Source: Clostridia bacterium (lineage in GTDB: Bacteria > Bacillota > Clostridia > Oscillospirales > CAG-272). Taken from it: a stretch of 11,153 nucleotides of DNA. Position numbers and translations under genes: made by a program. Numbering within the stretch: position 1 is the first letter of the stretch; each line of letters opens with the position of its first letter. A model generated the notes under the pieces. It did not search any database, was not told the origin of the DNA, and saw nothing but the letters and a program-made list of their open reading frames with translations. Location of the stretch: the NCBI GenBank assembly GCA_017958845.1, contig JAGDBW010000172.1, forward strand, positions 1-11,153. Reading direction: 5' to 3'. This document shows, piece by piece, positions 1-8,000 of the stretch.

Positions 1-92
1 ATCGGCGATGGCTCGGTCGGCGCGGAGCGGCGCGCCGACGCGGGGGGCGGCGGGTCGCCGGGCAGAGGAGCGGTCAGGGGACCTGTTTCCAT
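1..92 (-). CDS. N-terminal fragment of an unidentified protein (runs off the left edge)
   Basis: Only the first 30 codons lie in the window, so the product cannot be identified. The start at position 92 is supported by an AAAGGA ribosome-binding site about 7 nt upstream and by a good promoter (128-156) placing the transcript start about 30 nt before the ATG. The frame stays open to the edge. The visible residues begin METGPLTAPLPGD and continue very rich in Pro, Ala and Ser with two Arg. There is no hydrophobic signal peptide in this stretch, so it looks like a disordered, cytoplasmic-facing N-terminal tail. In such GC-rich DNA an open frame of this length is weak evidence alone; the promoter and ribosome-binding site carry the call. 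Confidence 0.5.
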   Translation of the reverse strand, partial: METGPLTAPLPGDPPPPASARRSAPTEPSP

Positions 93-127
93 ATCGTGAT
101 CCTTTTTTCCCGTTTTTTGATACAGAC

Positions 128-156
128 AGTATAGCACACTCACAGACGAAAAGCAA
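128..156 (-). promoter_or_regulatory. Sigma-A promoter for the left-edge gene
   Basis: Read on the minus strand, the -35 box is TTGCTT (151-156) and the -10 box is TATACT (128-133), separated by exactly 17 bp. A TG dinucleotide one base before the -10 box makes it an extended -10. Transcription would start near 121 and give a leader of about 30 nt. Confidence 0.7.
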
Positions 157-238
157 GACGGACGGCGGGGGACGGGCGGACGGCTGAAAAGCGGGGCCGC
201 CCCGGTCGGAAAAGAGCGCAAAAGCGGCCGGCGCGGAC

Positions 239-265
239 AAAAACCGCCGCCCGGACGGGCGGCGG
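239..265 (-). terminator. Rho-independent terminator of the InlB-repeat lipoprotein gene
   Basis: A perfect 9-bp GC-only stem (244-252 with 257-265) and a 4-nt loop are followed on the minus strand by five T residues (239-243). It lies about 20 bp after the stop codon of the 732-residue lipoprotein gene and upstream of the promoter of the left-edge gene, so it separates the two units. Confidence 0.85.
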
Positions 266-285
266 CGGTGTGTGGAAGGCGATGT

Positions 286-2484
286 TTATTTGGGGACGTT
301 GATATACACGGCGGTGAGGGATAGCCCGCTGTAATCGCCGTACGCGTCCGGGCCCGTCGTCGTGGCCGAATCGACGACGATGCGGATGGTGTGCTGACCG
401 GCGGCGACGGTGTAGCTGCATTTCAGACGGCCGCTGAAGGTCTTTTCGGTGGTGTCGATGACCAGCGTCTCGATGGTCATGCCGTCGACCTCGATGTGCA
501 CGACGACCGTGCGGCCGACTTTGTCGACCGCGGCGTAGAACTCAAACGAGCCGACGCAGTTGGCGGTAAACTGGAAATACTGATCCTTTTCCCACAGCAC
601 GGTGCCCCAGCTCTTAAAGTTGGAGGACTCGACGCTGTAGTCGCCGCCCGCTGAGGTGGTGGAGACGGTGGCCGCGCTGTATTCGGTGCTGCGCACGGGC
701 GTCAGGACGACGGTCTTGCTCTCGCTGATCCTGTACAGCGCGTCGGCGGGCGTGTAGGTGTAGACGCCGCCGGAGAGGGCGGGCAGCCTGGCGTTTTCGC
801 CCTCCAGCACGGTCTGCTGGTCGATCCGGGTGCCGTCGGCGAGCTCAAAGGTGACGGTATAGCGCTCGCCCTTAAAGTACTTGGCGATATAGACCGTGTC
901 GGCTTTGACGGGTTTGGTGGGGTCAAAGGCGATGCCCTGCACGTTGTACCATCCGAGAAACTCGCTGCCGTCCGGCAGGGTGGCCGCCATGGTAGGGGCG
1001 GTGACCTTCATGCCGTAGCCGACCGTCTTTTCTTCTACCACGGTGCCGTCCGCCATCTTAAAGGTGACGACGTGGGTCTCGTCGCCGTGGCCGAGGTTGG
1101 CCTTCATGGACGTGCAGATCAGGCCGTGCTGGATGTCCTTGCCGGCGTCGGTGCCGGTGACGGACTCCACGTAGACGCGGATGGTGCGGTCGCCGCCCGG
1201 TACGTTGCAGACGGTGACCCACTTGGGCGTGGTGGTGTAGGTGTAGGACGCCACCTTGGCGCCGTCGACCTCGATCGCCAGCGTCAGAGCGATGCCGCAC
1301 GAGGTGTAGGTGTCGGCGTTGACCATGGCGAGGTAGAGCTGAAAGGCGCCGGCCATATTCTTTTGGAACACGATGTCGTTGCCTTCGGCAAAGAATATGA
1401 CGTTGTTTCCGTCCGTGGTGACGGGAGCGGTGCGGGAGACGGTGTCCTTGGCGGGGGAGAAGGCGCCTTCTTCGTATGCGCTCCGGTCGACCTCACGCAG
1501 GATGATCTCGCGGTCCGAGTGGACGTTGTAGGCCTGGCCGACGTTGTCCATCTGATAGTAGCAGCCGGTGGGCGCGGTCGGGATGACGGTGTTCTCTCCG
1601 TAGCCGACCGTCTGGGTGGAGAGCACGGTGCCGTCCGGCGTCTTGTATACCACGGTAAAGGTGGCGCTCGGATCGACGTTGTAGTAGGCCATGATGCGCA
1701 GGTCTCTCGTCACGGGAGACGAAAAGTCGTAGGCGGCGGCGCCGACGCGCCACTCGACAAAGGTGAGATACTCGTTGCCGGCCGGGTCGGCGGGGCGGGC
1801 GACGGGCGAGCCGTGCTCGACGGTGACGGGGTCGCCGATGGCGATGTTGTCCGGGTCGACAAACGTGACGGTGTACCGACGGACGCGGAAGGTCAGCAGC
1901 AGATCGTAGTCGGCGTCGATCCCCTGCGAAAAATCAAAGGGCTGCTCGGTCTCCACGTCGATCCAGCCGTCGATCTCCTTGCCTTCGGGGACGGTGACGC
2001 CGGCGGTCGAAGGCGGGGTGACGATCGTGCCGTAGGCGACGTCTTCCAGCTCGGCGATCGGCTCTTCGCCGACGTAGAAGGTGACGGTGTAGAGGTTGAT
2101 CTCAAAGCGGGCGGTCAGCGTCAGGTCGTCGCCGATCTCCTCCTCAAAATCAAAGGGCTGTCCGTTGGGCAAAAACCAACCGACAAAGTGATGGCCCGCG
2201 GGCGCGGCGGGGCGCTCGGGCTCGGGACAGCAGGTGTCGATCGGGATCACGGCCGGCGCGATATCGATCCCCTCGCCGGCAAAGGTGACGGTGACGGTCT
2301 CGCCCTCATAGACGGTGGTGCCGGGGTCGGTCGTCTGCTCTTCGGGGGCGGTCGTCTGCTCTTCGGGGGCGGTCGTCGCGGCGGGTTCGGTCTCTAAAGA
2401 TCCTTTTTTCTTCTTTTCGCAGGAGACCAGCGCCAGCGCCGTCACCAGAAAAAGAACGAGACATACAACGATCCATCTTTTCAT
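286..2484 (-). CDS. Surface lipoprotein with InlB-type (Listeria-Bacteroides) repeats and two beta-sandwich modules
   Basis: This is a 732-residue exported lipoprotein. The start at 2484 is chosen because MKRW opens a signal peptide and GGGAGG lies 8 nt upstream; the frame is open a further 63 codons, but those overlap the promoter. The lipobox is L19-V-S-C22, followed by KKKK and a Thr/Glu/Pro linker (about 36-58). Repeats of the InlB B / Flg_new type (YTVTF start, GW or W core, FDF, closing strand) span about 61-129, 130-201, 202-270 and 466-538. Degenerate W-less copies lie at 271-332 and 539-597. Each degenerate copy leads into a beta-rich module (333-465 and 598-732) containing matching IEVDG and H/R-TIR-V strands. 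Such repeats are common in clostridial surface proteins, where they act as spacers or in adhesion. The beta-sandwich modules resemble carbohydrate-binding folds, but no ligand residues are identified, so the role is inferred only as surface binding. It has its own promoter and terminator. Confidence 0.9.
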   Translation of the reverse strand: MKRWIVVCLVLFLVTALALVSCEKKKKGSLETEPAATTAPEEQTTAPEEQTTDPGTTVYEGETVTVTFAGEGIDIAPAVIPIDTCCPEPERPAAPAGHHFVGWFLPNGQPFDFEEEIGDDLTLTARFEINLYTVTFYVGEEPIAELEDVAYGTIVTPPSTAGVTVPEGKEIDGWIDVETEQPFDFSQGIDADYDLLLTFRVRRYTVTFVDPDNIAIGDPVTVEHGSPVARPADPAGNEYLTFVEWRVGAAAYDFSSPVTRDLRIMAYYNVDPSATFTVVYKTPDGTVLSTQTVGYGENTVIPTAPTGCYYQMDNVGQAYNVHSDREIILREVDRSAYEEGAFSPAKDTVSRTAPVTTDGNNVIFFAEGNDIVFQKNMAGAFQLYLAMVNADTYTSCGIALTLAIEVDGAKVASYTYTTTPKWVTVCNVPGGDRTIRVYVESVTGTDAGKDIQHGLICTSMKANLGHGDETHVVTFKMADGTVVEEKTVGYGMKVTAPTMAATLPDGSEFLGWYNVQGIAFDPTKPVKADTVYIAKYFKGERYTVTFELADGTRIDQQTVLEGENARLPALSGGVYTYTPADALYRISESKTVVLTPVRSTEYSAATVSTTSAGGDYSVESSNFKSWGTVLWEKDQYFQFTANCVGSFEFYAAVDKVGRTVVVHIEVDGMTIETLVIDTTEKTFSGRLKCSYTVAAGQHTIRIVVDSATTTGPDAYGDYSGLSLTAVYINVPK
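2330..2371 (-). repeat. Two perfect 21-bp tandem repeats in the lipoprotein linker
   Basis: Positions 2330-2350 and 2351-2371 are identical 21-bp units, with a 6-bp start of a third copy (2372-2377). They encode the heptapeptide repeat TTAPEEQ in the stalk just after the lipidated cysteine. Copy number could vary by slippage without breaking the frame, changing the stalk length. Confidence 0.85.
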
Positions 2485-2566
2485 AAGTCGATCCTCCCTA
2501 TTAAAATAAAGCATAACGATAAGACGAAAGAGAAAGAAACGGCGATCATTCTCTGCTGCTGTTTTT

Positions 2567-2595
2567 ATCATACTAAAAACACAAGGCCGCCGCAA
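2567..2595 (-). promoter_or_regulatory. Sigma-A promoter of the InlB-repeat lipoprotein gene
   Basis: On the minus strand, -35 TTGCGG (2590-2595) and -10 TATGAT (2567-2572) are separated by 17 bp. Transcription would start near 2560 and leave a leader of about 75 nt. The -35 box is only half-consensus, which would fit a promoter needing an activator or having modest strength. Confidence 0.55.
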
Positions 2596-2823
2596 TGCGT
2601 GAAAAGACGAAAATGCGCCCTCTTTGTTGTGCAAAAACACAACAAACGTCCGCTTTTCTATCTTTTTTTGCACCGGGAGACTGCCTTTTTCGGCCGGCGG
2701 CGCAAAAGCCGCGCGGAAAGGACGAGACGCGGAGGTCGCGGCGTGCTTGGCCGCCTAAAAAAGGGCGGTGCGGATAGCCGTCGGAAAAAGAGGCTCGGAC
2801 GATCGCGGCGCGCCCGGCCGCCG
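2596..2823. other. Intergenic region with one perfect dyad and no gene recognised
   Basis: This stretch lies between the lipoprotein promoter and the terminator of the upstream gene. Its left part is AT-richer and holds a perfect inverted repeat, TTTGTTGTG (2623-2631) and CACAACAAA (2638-2646), 6 nt apart and about 28 bp upstream of the -35 box. The rest is GC-rich with short A-runs. Short open frames here have no ribosome-binding site or recognisable product. Confidence 0.6.
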
Positions 2824-2863
2824 AAAAAAACGCCCGCCCCCGCAAAAAGCGGCGGGGGCGGGC
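2824..2863 (-). terminator. Strong Rho-independent terminator after the XRE regulator gene
   Basis: A perfect 12-bp GC-only stem (2832-2843 with 2852-2863) with an 8-nt loop is followed on the minus strand by seven T residues (2824-2830). It begins only a few bases after the TAA stop at 2869. On the plus strand the stem is followed by an interrupted T stretch (TTCTTTT), so weak bidirectional action is possible, but no plus-strand gene feeds into it. Confidence 0.9.
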
Positions 2864-2868
2864 TTCTT

Positions 2869-3246
2869 TTATCGCTCTTTGGGGCTCCGGGCGTCGGTCG
2901 CCGTCGCCAGACGAATGACGCGGCACAGGGCGTCGAGCAGCGCCTTTCGACGGGCGGGGGAGAGGGCGGCCGCCTCGCGGTAGACGGCCAGCAGCGTCGC
3001 CTCCTCGGCGGCGAGGTCGGCGGTGGCGGCGTCGCCGGTCAGCACGTTTTGGGGTACGCGCAGATACGCCGCGACGTCGGGCAGACGGTCCATGTAGGAG
3101 TGCGAAACGCCCCGCCGCCAGTTGGACACGGTGCGGGGGGCCAGGGAGAGAGCGCGCTCCATGCCCGCGTCGGTGTGCGCCCCCGCCCGCATCAGGGTCA
3201 GGATCCGCTCCAGCACCGCCGCGCGATCATCTGTGTGGTCGATCAT
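2869..3246 (-). CDS. XRE-family helix-turn-helix transcriptional regulator
   Basis: This 125-residue protein has an N-terminal XRE (HTH_3 / Cro-CI type) DNA-binding domain at about residues 12-71. The likely turn-recognition segment includes APRTVSNWRRG (36-46), followed by YMDRLPDVAAYLRVPQNVLTG, which closely follows the Bacillota pattern in which SYxxxLPxIAxYLxVxxxxLLG ends the domain. A helical tail (about 81-113, with YREAAALSPARRKALLDAL) resembles the short C-terminal helices of these regulators. No ligand-binding or peptidase domain is present. The start at 3246 has AAGGAG about 9 nt upstream. It lies 75 bp after the flavin-reductase gene with no terminator between them, so the two are probably co-transcribed. 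Its target is not shown by the sequence; autoregulation or control of the neighbouring surface genes would be guesses. Confidence 0.85.
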   Translation of the reverse strand: MIDHTDDRAAVLERILTLMRAGAHTDAGMERALSLAPRTVSNWRRGVSHSYMDRLPDVAAYLRVPQNVLTGDAATADLAAEEATLLAVYREAAALSPARRKALLDALCRVIRLATATDARSPKER

Positions 3247-3321
3247 CTCGGTGTTCTCCTTTTTTGTCGTTTTTTCGCGGGGTCCCGCCGGGGGGTCGTC
3301 TCCGCGCGGCGGGCGGCGGGT

Positions 3322-3996
3322 CTATCTCCGGGCGCGCTTTTCTCTCTGTTCTTTTTTCTCTTTTTTCGGTCCGGCGGGCGTCGGGCGTACGGAGCGGGGC
3401 GCGGGCTGTTTTTTGGTACAGAGGCCCAGCCTGCCGAGCGGCCGCCCCACGCCGTAGTAGGCGCCGTGCATGGAAAAGAGCAGGTCCGCCCGCTCCGTGC
3501 GCAGGCGTCCCGACCGGTCCAGCAGGTCCGGCGCGACCGACACGCCCACGATCTCGGCAACAAACAGGTCGTGCGAGCCGAGCGAAATGATCTGTCTGAC
3601 CTCGCAGGACAGCGAGATCGGGCACTCGGCGATCATGGGGGCGGAGACGGTGGCGGACGGGACGGCGGTCAGGCCGAGCCGCGCGAACTTGTCGACTTTG
3701 GCGCCCGTATAGGTGCCGCAAAAGTCACAGTCGTATACCTGCGACGCGGCGGGAAAGTTGATGACAAAGCAGCCGGCCTGCCGCACCAGCCCGTGCGAAA
3801 ACCGCTCCGGGCGCAGCGAGATGTAGGTCATGGGCGGACGGGTGCAGGCCAGGCCCGTCCAGGAGACCGTGACGATGTCGGGCGACGCGAGAGGGCCGCA
3901 GGAGACCATCACGGCGGGCGCGGGCCCCCAGACGGTGCTGCCCTTCCATTCGATCCTGCCGGTCACGGGGTCGGGCGTCGGTTGGAGGATGGACAT
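3322..3996 (-). CDS. Flavin reductase-like domain protein (FMN-binding split barrel)
   Basis: This 224-residue protein matches the flavin_Reduct / DIM6-NTAB family, which binds FMN and usually reduces flavin with NAD(P)H or serves as an FMN electron carrier. Supporting segments, in order, are VTVSWTGLACTRPPMTYISL (43-62), ERFSHGLVRQAGCFVINFP (64-82), ECPISLSCEV (124-133), GSHDLFVAEIVGV (140-152) and YYGVGRPLGRLG (180-191). The last fits the usual YYxxGxxLG end of the fold. After residue 193 comes an unusual basic tail (about 30 residues with many Lys and Arg) beyond the normal end of such proteins. Five cysteines in the core (33, 51, 76, 90, 93) are noteworthy but form no clear cluster. The start at 3996 is chosen because the fold begins soon after it. 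Its ribosome-binding site is weak (GGGAG about 12 nt upstream), and upstream codons read as Pro/Arg-rich noise. No substrate can be assigned. Confidence 0.85.
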   Translation of the reverse strand: MSILQPTPDPVTGRIEWKGSTVWGPAPAVMVSCGPLASPDIVTVSWTGLACTRPPMTYISLRPERFSHGLVRQAGCFVINFPAASQVYDCDFCGTYTGAKVDKFARLGLTAVPSATVSAPMIAECPISLSCEVRQIISLGSHDLFVAEIVGVSVAPDLLDRSGRLRTERADLLFSMHGAYYGVGRPLGRLGLCTKKQPAPRSVRPTPAGPKKEKKEQREKRARR

Positions 3997-4240
3997 ATCG
4001 GTTTCTTTCTCCCGCGCGGATCCGGCGGGCGTGTGTTTTTCTTTCGTGGGGAGACGCGTGGGCGGGGGTGCTTTTCCGCTCGTTTTTCGGGGGTGCGATC
4101 CTTTGGCCGGGCGGCAGGCGGCTCTCCTCTGCCCGGCTCTGTCCGGCGACGGGCGGTCGACGAGAGGCCTGCCCTGTCGGGGCGGGGGCGGAGTCGCTTT
4201 GCCCCCGGGCGGCGGGGGAGCGCAAACGCGGACAAACCGC
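3997..4240. other. GC-rich intergenic region without a recognised gene or promoter
   Basis: About 300 bp separate the flavin-reductase start from the stop of the upstream lipoprotein gene; the right end is taken up by that gene's terminator. Frames are open here on both strands, but their translations are Pro/Arg/Gly-rich and lack ribosome-binding sites. No minus-strand TATAAT-like box with a -35 partner was found, so how the flavin-reductase gene is transcribed is unclear. It could use an atypical promoter or readthrough from the terminator. Confidence 0.5.
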
Positions 4241-4283
4241 TCAAAAACAGACGGGGAGGGCGTCACGACGGACGTCCTCCCCG
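4241..4283 (-). terminator. Terminator of the giant-protein/lipoprotein operon
   Basis: The arms 4252-4264 and 4271-4283 form a 13-bp stem with one A-C mismatch in the minus-strand RNA (a G-U pair on the plus strand) and a 6-nt loop. On the minus strand it is followed by TCTG and then five T residues. It lies 14 bp past the stop codon of the 237-residue lipoprotein gene. Confidence 0.7.
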
Positions 4284-4296
4284 CGCGCGGGTGGGA

Positions 4297-5010
4297 TCAG
4301 CGAGGCAGCGAGAAGCTCTCGGCCGCGTAGGTGTAGACCGTGGTGAGCGACATGGCGCCGTCGGCGGTCGCATAGGCGAGCGAGGAGCTCTGGACGCGGC
4401 CGTCGGCGACGGTCACCGTCAGGGTGATGCTGCCGGTCGCGGTCGGGATCGCCTGTCCGAGGACGGTCGAGGCCTGCGCGGCGGCGAAGGTGGCGGTCAG
4501 TTTGTAGCCGCTGCCCTCGGCCGCGACGGCGGCGCCGCCCAGGCTGACGACGCCCATCCCGGCGTTGGCGAGGGTGTATTTGGTCCACTGAACGCCGCCG
4601 TCGGTGAGCGTGGCGAAACGGTCGCCGTCGCTGTACTGCTCACCGTTTACGGTGGTCTTGAGTTCTTCGCCGGAGGCGTCGCTGAGCACCTCCTGCGAGA
4701 AGGCGTACTTGGCAAAGGTGCTGGCGCCCTGCTTCATGATCTGCAGGGTGGCGGTGCCGGTCAGGCGCAGGGCTTCGCCGTCGATGGTCAGGTCATAGAC
4801 GGAGGTGGTCACGGCTTTGGTAGGTTCGGACGAGGCCATGACCCAGACGACGTACTCGACGCTGGCGGCCGGAGCGACTTCTTCAAAATCGTGACTGCCC
4901 GGGGGCTGCGTATCGTCTCCGTTTTTCTTTTTGTTCTTGCTGCAGGCGGCCAGGGACAGGATGCAGGCGAGCGCCAAAAGGACGCTGAGGATCTTTTGGA
5001 TGCGTTTCAT
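4297..5010 (-). CDS. Small beta-rich lipoprotein, second gene of the giant-protein operon
   Basis: This 237-residue predicted lipoprotein has a basic start (MKRIQK), a hydrophobic core and the lipobox L20-A-A-C23, followed by a lysine-rich and then Asp/Pro-rich linker to about residue 50. The rest is alternating-hydrophobic beta structure with few helices: VYDLTIDGEALRLTGTATLQ (71-90), a middle ELKTTVNGEQYSDGDRFATL stretch, and SITLTVTVADGRVQSSSLAY (194-213) ending in VYTYAAESF. This resembles the one-sided beta-sheet pattern of LolA/LppX-like lipoproteins, but that is a fold guess, not a family match. The start is secure: AAAGGAGG, full complement to the 16S tail, lies 9 nt upstream. The stop of the giant gene falls 19 bp before the start, next to this ribosome-binding site, so the two are co-transcribed and possibly translationally coupled. 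A role helping export, anchor or sense the giant protein is inferred from context only. Confidence 0.85.
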   Translation of the reverse strand: MKRIQKILSVLLALACILSLAACSKNKKKNGDDTQPPGSHDFEEVAPAASVEYVVWVMASSEPTKAVTTSVYDLTIDGEALRLTGTATLQIMKQGASTFAKYAFSQEVLSDASGEELKTTVNGEQYSDGDRFATLTDGGVQWTKYTLANAGMGVVSLGGAAVAAEGSGYKLTATFAAAQASTVLGQAIPTATGSITLTVTVADGRVQSSSLAYATADGAMSLTTVYTYAAESFSLPR

Positions 5011-5029
5011 ATCCGTTCTCCTCCTTTTA

Positions 5030-8000
5030 TCAGTTCAGGCCCAAGAGCTGCCGCAAGACGTCGATCAGGCGGTAGATGGCCACGGGGACGGAGCCGTTGT
5101 ACTGTTTGGTAGAAGCGTTGGCGCGGTAGATGCCGGCGTTGTACGACGCGACCGCGTTGTATCCGTCGACGACGGCCGCGTTGACGGAGGCGGAGCGGGC
5201 GTTGTAGGCGTCTTTGAGGCGGGTCGCCTCGGCCTTGTACTCGTCGAGCGACTGGGTCAGCCCTTCGAGCACGCAGGTCTCATAGAGTCTGGGTTCGAGT
5301 TTTTGCTCACAGTACGTCAGGGCCGCGCCCAGCTCGCGCATCAGCTTGAACTTGGCGGACAGGGAGGCGGAGGGGTCGACGTTCTTGTAGGCGTCGACGG
5401 CGGCCACCAGACGCTCGGCGCCTTCTCTGGTCCTCTCGAGGGTCCGATAGAGGGTGGAGAGATCGTCGTTGGCCTCAAAGATGCCGGGATAGGTGGGATC
5501 GACGCGGTAGCGCCAGGTCTTTCCGTCGGGGTCCTCGGTGCCCTCGCCGTCCATGAGGTTGTAGGAGGCGAGCCGCTCGCTGTAGGTGCGGGTCTTGTCG
5601 GCCAGGCGGGCGTATTCTGCCAGGTACTCTTCGGCTTTTTCTTTTTTGTCCTGCAGGACGGCCTTGAGCGCGTTCAGCTCCGTGTTGGCGGCGATGACCT
5701 TTTCGGATGTGGTGTCGACGATGTAGGAGACAAAGTTGCCTTCTTCGTCCATCTCGCCGTAGCAGGCGTCGGCCGCCGCGATCTGCTCAAAGAGATCGGC
5801 GTATTTGGCCTCGGGATCGATGGCCCGGACAGCCAGGATAAAGTCGATGTCCAGCCCCAGCGTGGCGTCCGCGGGACGGAAGGTGACGTTTCCGGAGAGG
5901 AAGTAGCTGCCGCCGGGCACCACGTAGACGTCCTCGCCGTCGACGGTCGCGTACCAGTAGCTGGTGTTGTTGCGGCGGGCGAGCGCCAGCTCACCGTAGC
6001 CGATCACCGGCTGGATCTGGAGACCCGTGACCTCGTAGGACAGGCGGTATTTGTACTTGGTGTACAGGACGACGGGGGTGGTCTGACTGGCTTTGACCTT
6101 TTTGACGCGGGCGGTCAGGGCCTCGTCGGAGAACCAGCCGTCGGCCAGGGCCTGGTCGCCGGCAAAGACCGGGAGCGTCGTGTCGTCGATGCCGATCAGG
6201 TGGTAGCGGTTGTCCTCCGTCATGTAGAGGGGCTCGCCGCCCTCGGCCTTCATCGCGAACATCCGGGTCAGGGAGAAGTCGGGGTTGTAGGCCGGCGAAT
6301 CGGCCGGGCCGAACATATAGGACACCGGCGACATAAAGACGCGGGAGGTCGGGATGTCGGAGGCCGAGACGGCCAGGTCGTCCAGACGGAAGGCACGGCC
6401 GGCCGCGCCGTCCGCCTCGATGGCAAAGGAGGAGAGCGCTGTGAGCGCGATCGGCTCACGGAAGAGGATGATCTCGCCTTCGAGATACACGGTCAGCAGA
6501 TAGCCGCCGTCGGTCTTTTCGAGCACGGCGCTGAAGGAGGTCCATCCGCGCTCGACGGTGTCGGCGACGATGGCGGAGCCGACGCGGACGACGCCGGCGG
6601 CGTCGATGGCAAAGAGGGTGGTCTCGTCCGCCTTGACGCGGATCGTGTCGGGCGCGACGGAGCGGAACTTGGCAGCGGTCTCGTCGTCGGGCGCGTAGGT
6701 GTGACGGTCGAGGTAGATGCGGAAGTCGAAGGTCGCGTCGCCGGGCAGCTCTTCCGTCAGGCCTTCGTAGGCGATGCGGGCGGTGGCGGCGGCCTCAAAG
6801 TCGACGACCAGCCGGCTGTTGAGGCGCGTGTAGGCGACGGCGCCGACCGTGCTCTCGGTGAGCGCGGGATAGGCGAACTTGGGATCGTCGGCGACCTCGG
6901 ACGCGCGGAGGGTAAAGTCGGCGGCGCGGATGACGTCCTCACCCTCGGTGCCGCGCTCGTTGCAGTTGACGGCGATGACCTCGTCGGTGAGGAACTCCAG
7001 CGCAAAGTCTTTGACCTTGATGCGCTCTTCTTCGACTTCGGTCTCGGTGCCGTCGGATCTCAGCGTGGCGTTGCCCTGCATGTAGCTGTTGGTGATGCAG
7101 GGGTTGATGCCGGAGTCCATGATGAAGTAGGTGCGGTTTTCGTTGGTCAGGTCTTCGTCATAGCAGACGTATTCGCCGTTGACAAAGAAGGAGGTGCGGA
7201 AGTAGTAGTGGTTGGTGTTTTTGATATCGATGTACTTGTAGGTCTCGCCGTCGACGAGCGAGACGTAGTCGTAGGCGGAGGCGGAGGGCGTCTCGCTGGG
7301 ATCCTTGCGGGCTTCGACGTATCCCTCGGCCTCGACGGACGTGATGCAGCCGATGTACTTGAATTCCATCTCAAAGGTGTTCCAGCCCTCATCCAGCTCC
7401 ACAAAGATAAAGTCGGAGACCTGGGTGTAGGGGATGTTGATGAGCTGGTCGTGCATGCCCGTCGTGCGGGTCATCTCGCCGCCGGCATAGGAGATGGAGG
7501 CATAGGAGTTTTCGACCCGGTGGGTGTCCGCGAGGTCGACCTCGCCGGTCGGATTCTCCTCGGTGACAAAATACTCACCGTGGTACTCGCCCAGACGGAA
7601 GTTGGGCATGATCAGGTAGGGCTTGATGCCCTCGCCGCGGTCGATCGCCGCGACCATAAAGACCACCTGACCGGTAAAGCCGTCCAGACCGGTGCTGTTG
7701 CCGTCCGCGTCTTTGAGGCTCGCGTTGGGCGGGGCAAAGTAGTAGGTAAAGCCGCTGTCGGGGAAGGAGTCCTTGTCGTACCAGAGCGAATATCTGTAGC
7801 GGAAGTATTCGGTGACGCGCTCGCCTTTCATCTCTTTGACGCCCTGGTCCTGCTTGAGGTTGGCCTGGAAGCCGAAGGTCTGGGTGTGCTCGATCCCGTC
7901 GCCGTTTTCATCCTTGACGGATTTGAGACGGGTGACAAAGGCGCCGTCTTCCATATACAGGTCCAGCCAGCCCTTGAGGTACTCGTTGCGCTCTTCGGTG

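Noticed and set aside
57..70. A 14-bp match (GCCGGGCAGAGGAG) to the minus strand near 4126-4139
   Set aside because: A single 14-bp match between two GC-rich intergenic stretches is about what chance gives in 11 kb, and no flanking similarity supports a mobile or regulatory element.
628..651. The acidic DDNGDPVLDDDGN stretch of the giant protein (residue numbers) as a calcium-binding repeat
   Set aside because: It is suggestive, but the spacing does not fit a standard EF-hand or RTX loop. Only DENGDG (residues 682-687) fits, so no separate calcium-binding domain is called.
1072..2397. A 441-codon open frame on the plus strand
   Set aside because: It is antisense to the InlB-repeat lipoprotein gene. 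Its composition (repeated Gly, Val, Asp) mirrors the real gene's codons, and it has no ribosome-binding site or domain.
3997..4266. An N-terminal extension of the flavin-reductase-family protein
   Set aside because: The added 90 residues are Pro/Arg-rich, overlap the upstream operon's terminator, and are not part of the family fold.
2599..5112. An 837-codon open frame on the plus strand
   Set aside because: It runs antisense through three well-supported minus-strand genes and their terminators. Its translation is Arg/Gly-rich low-complexity sequence, as expected for a GC-rich antisense shadow.
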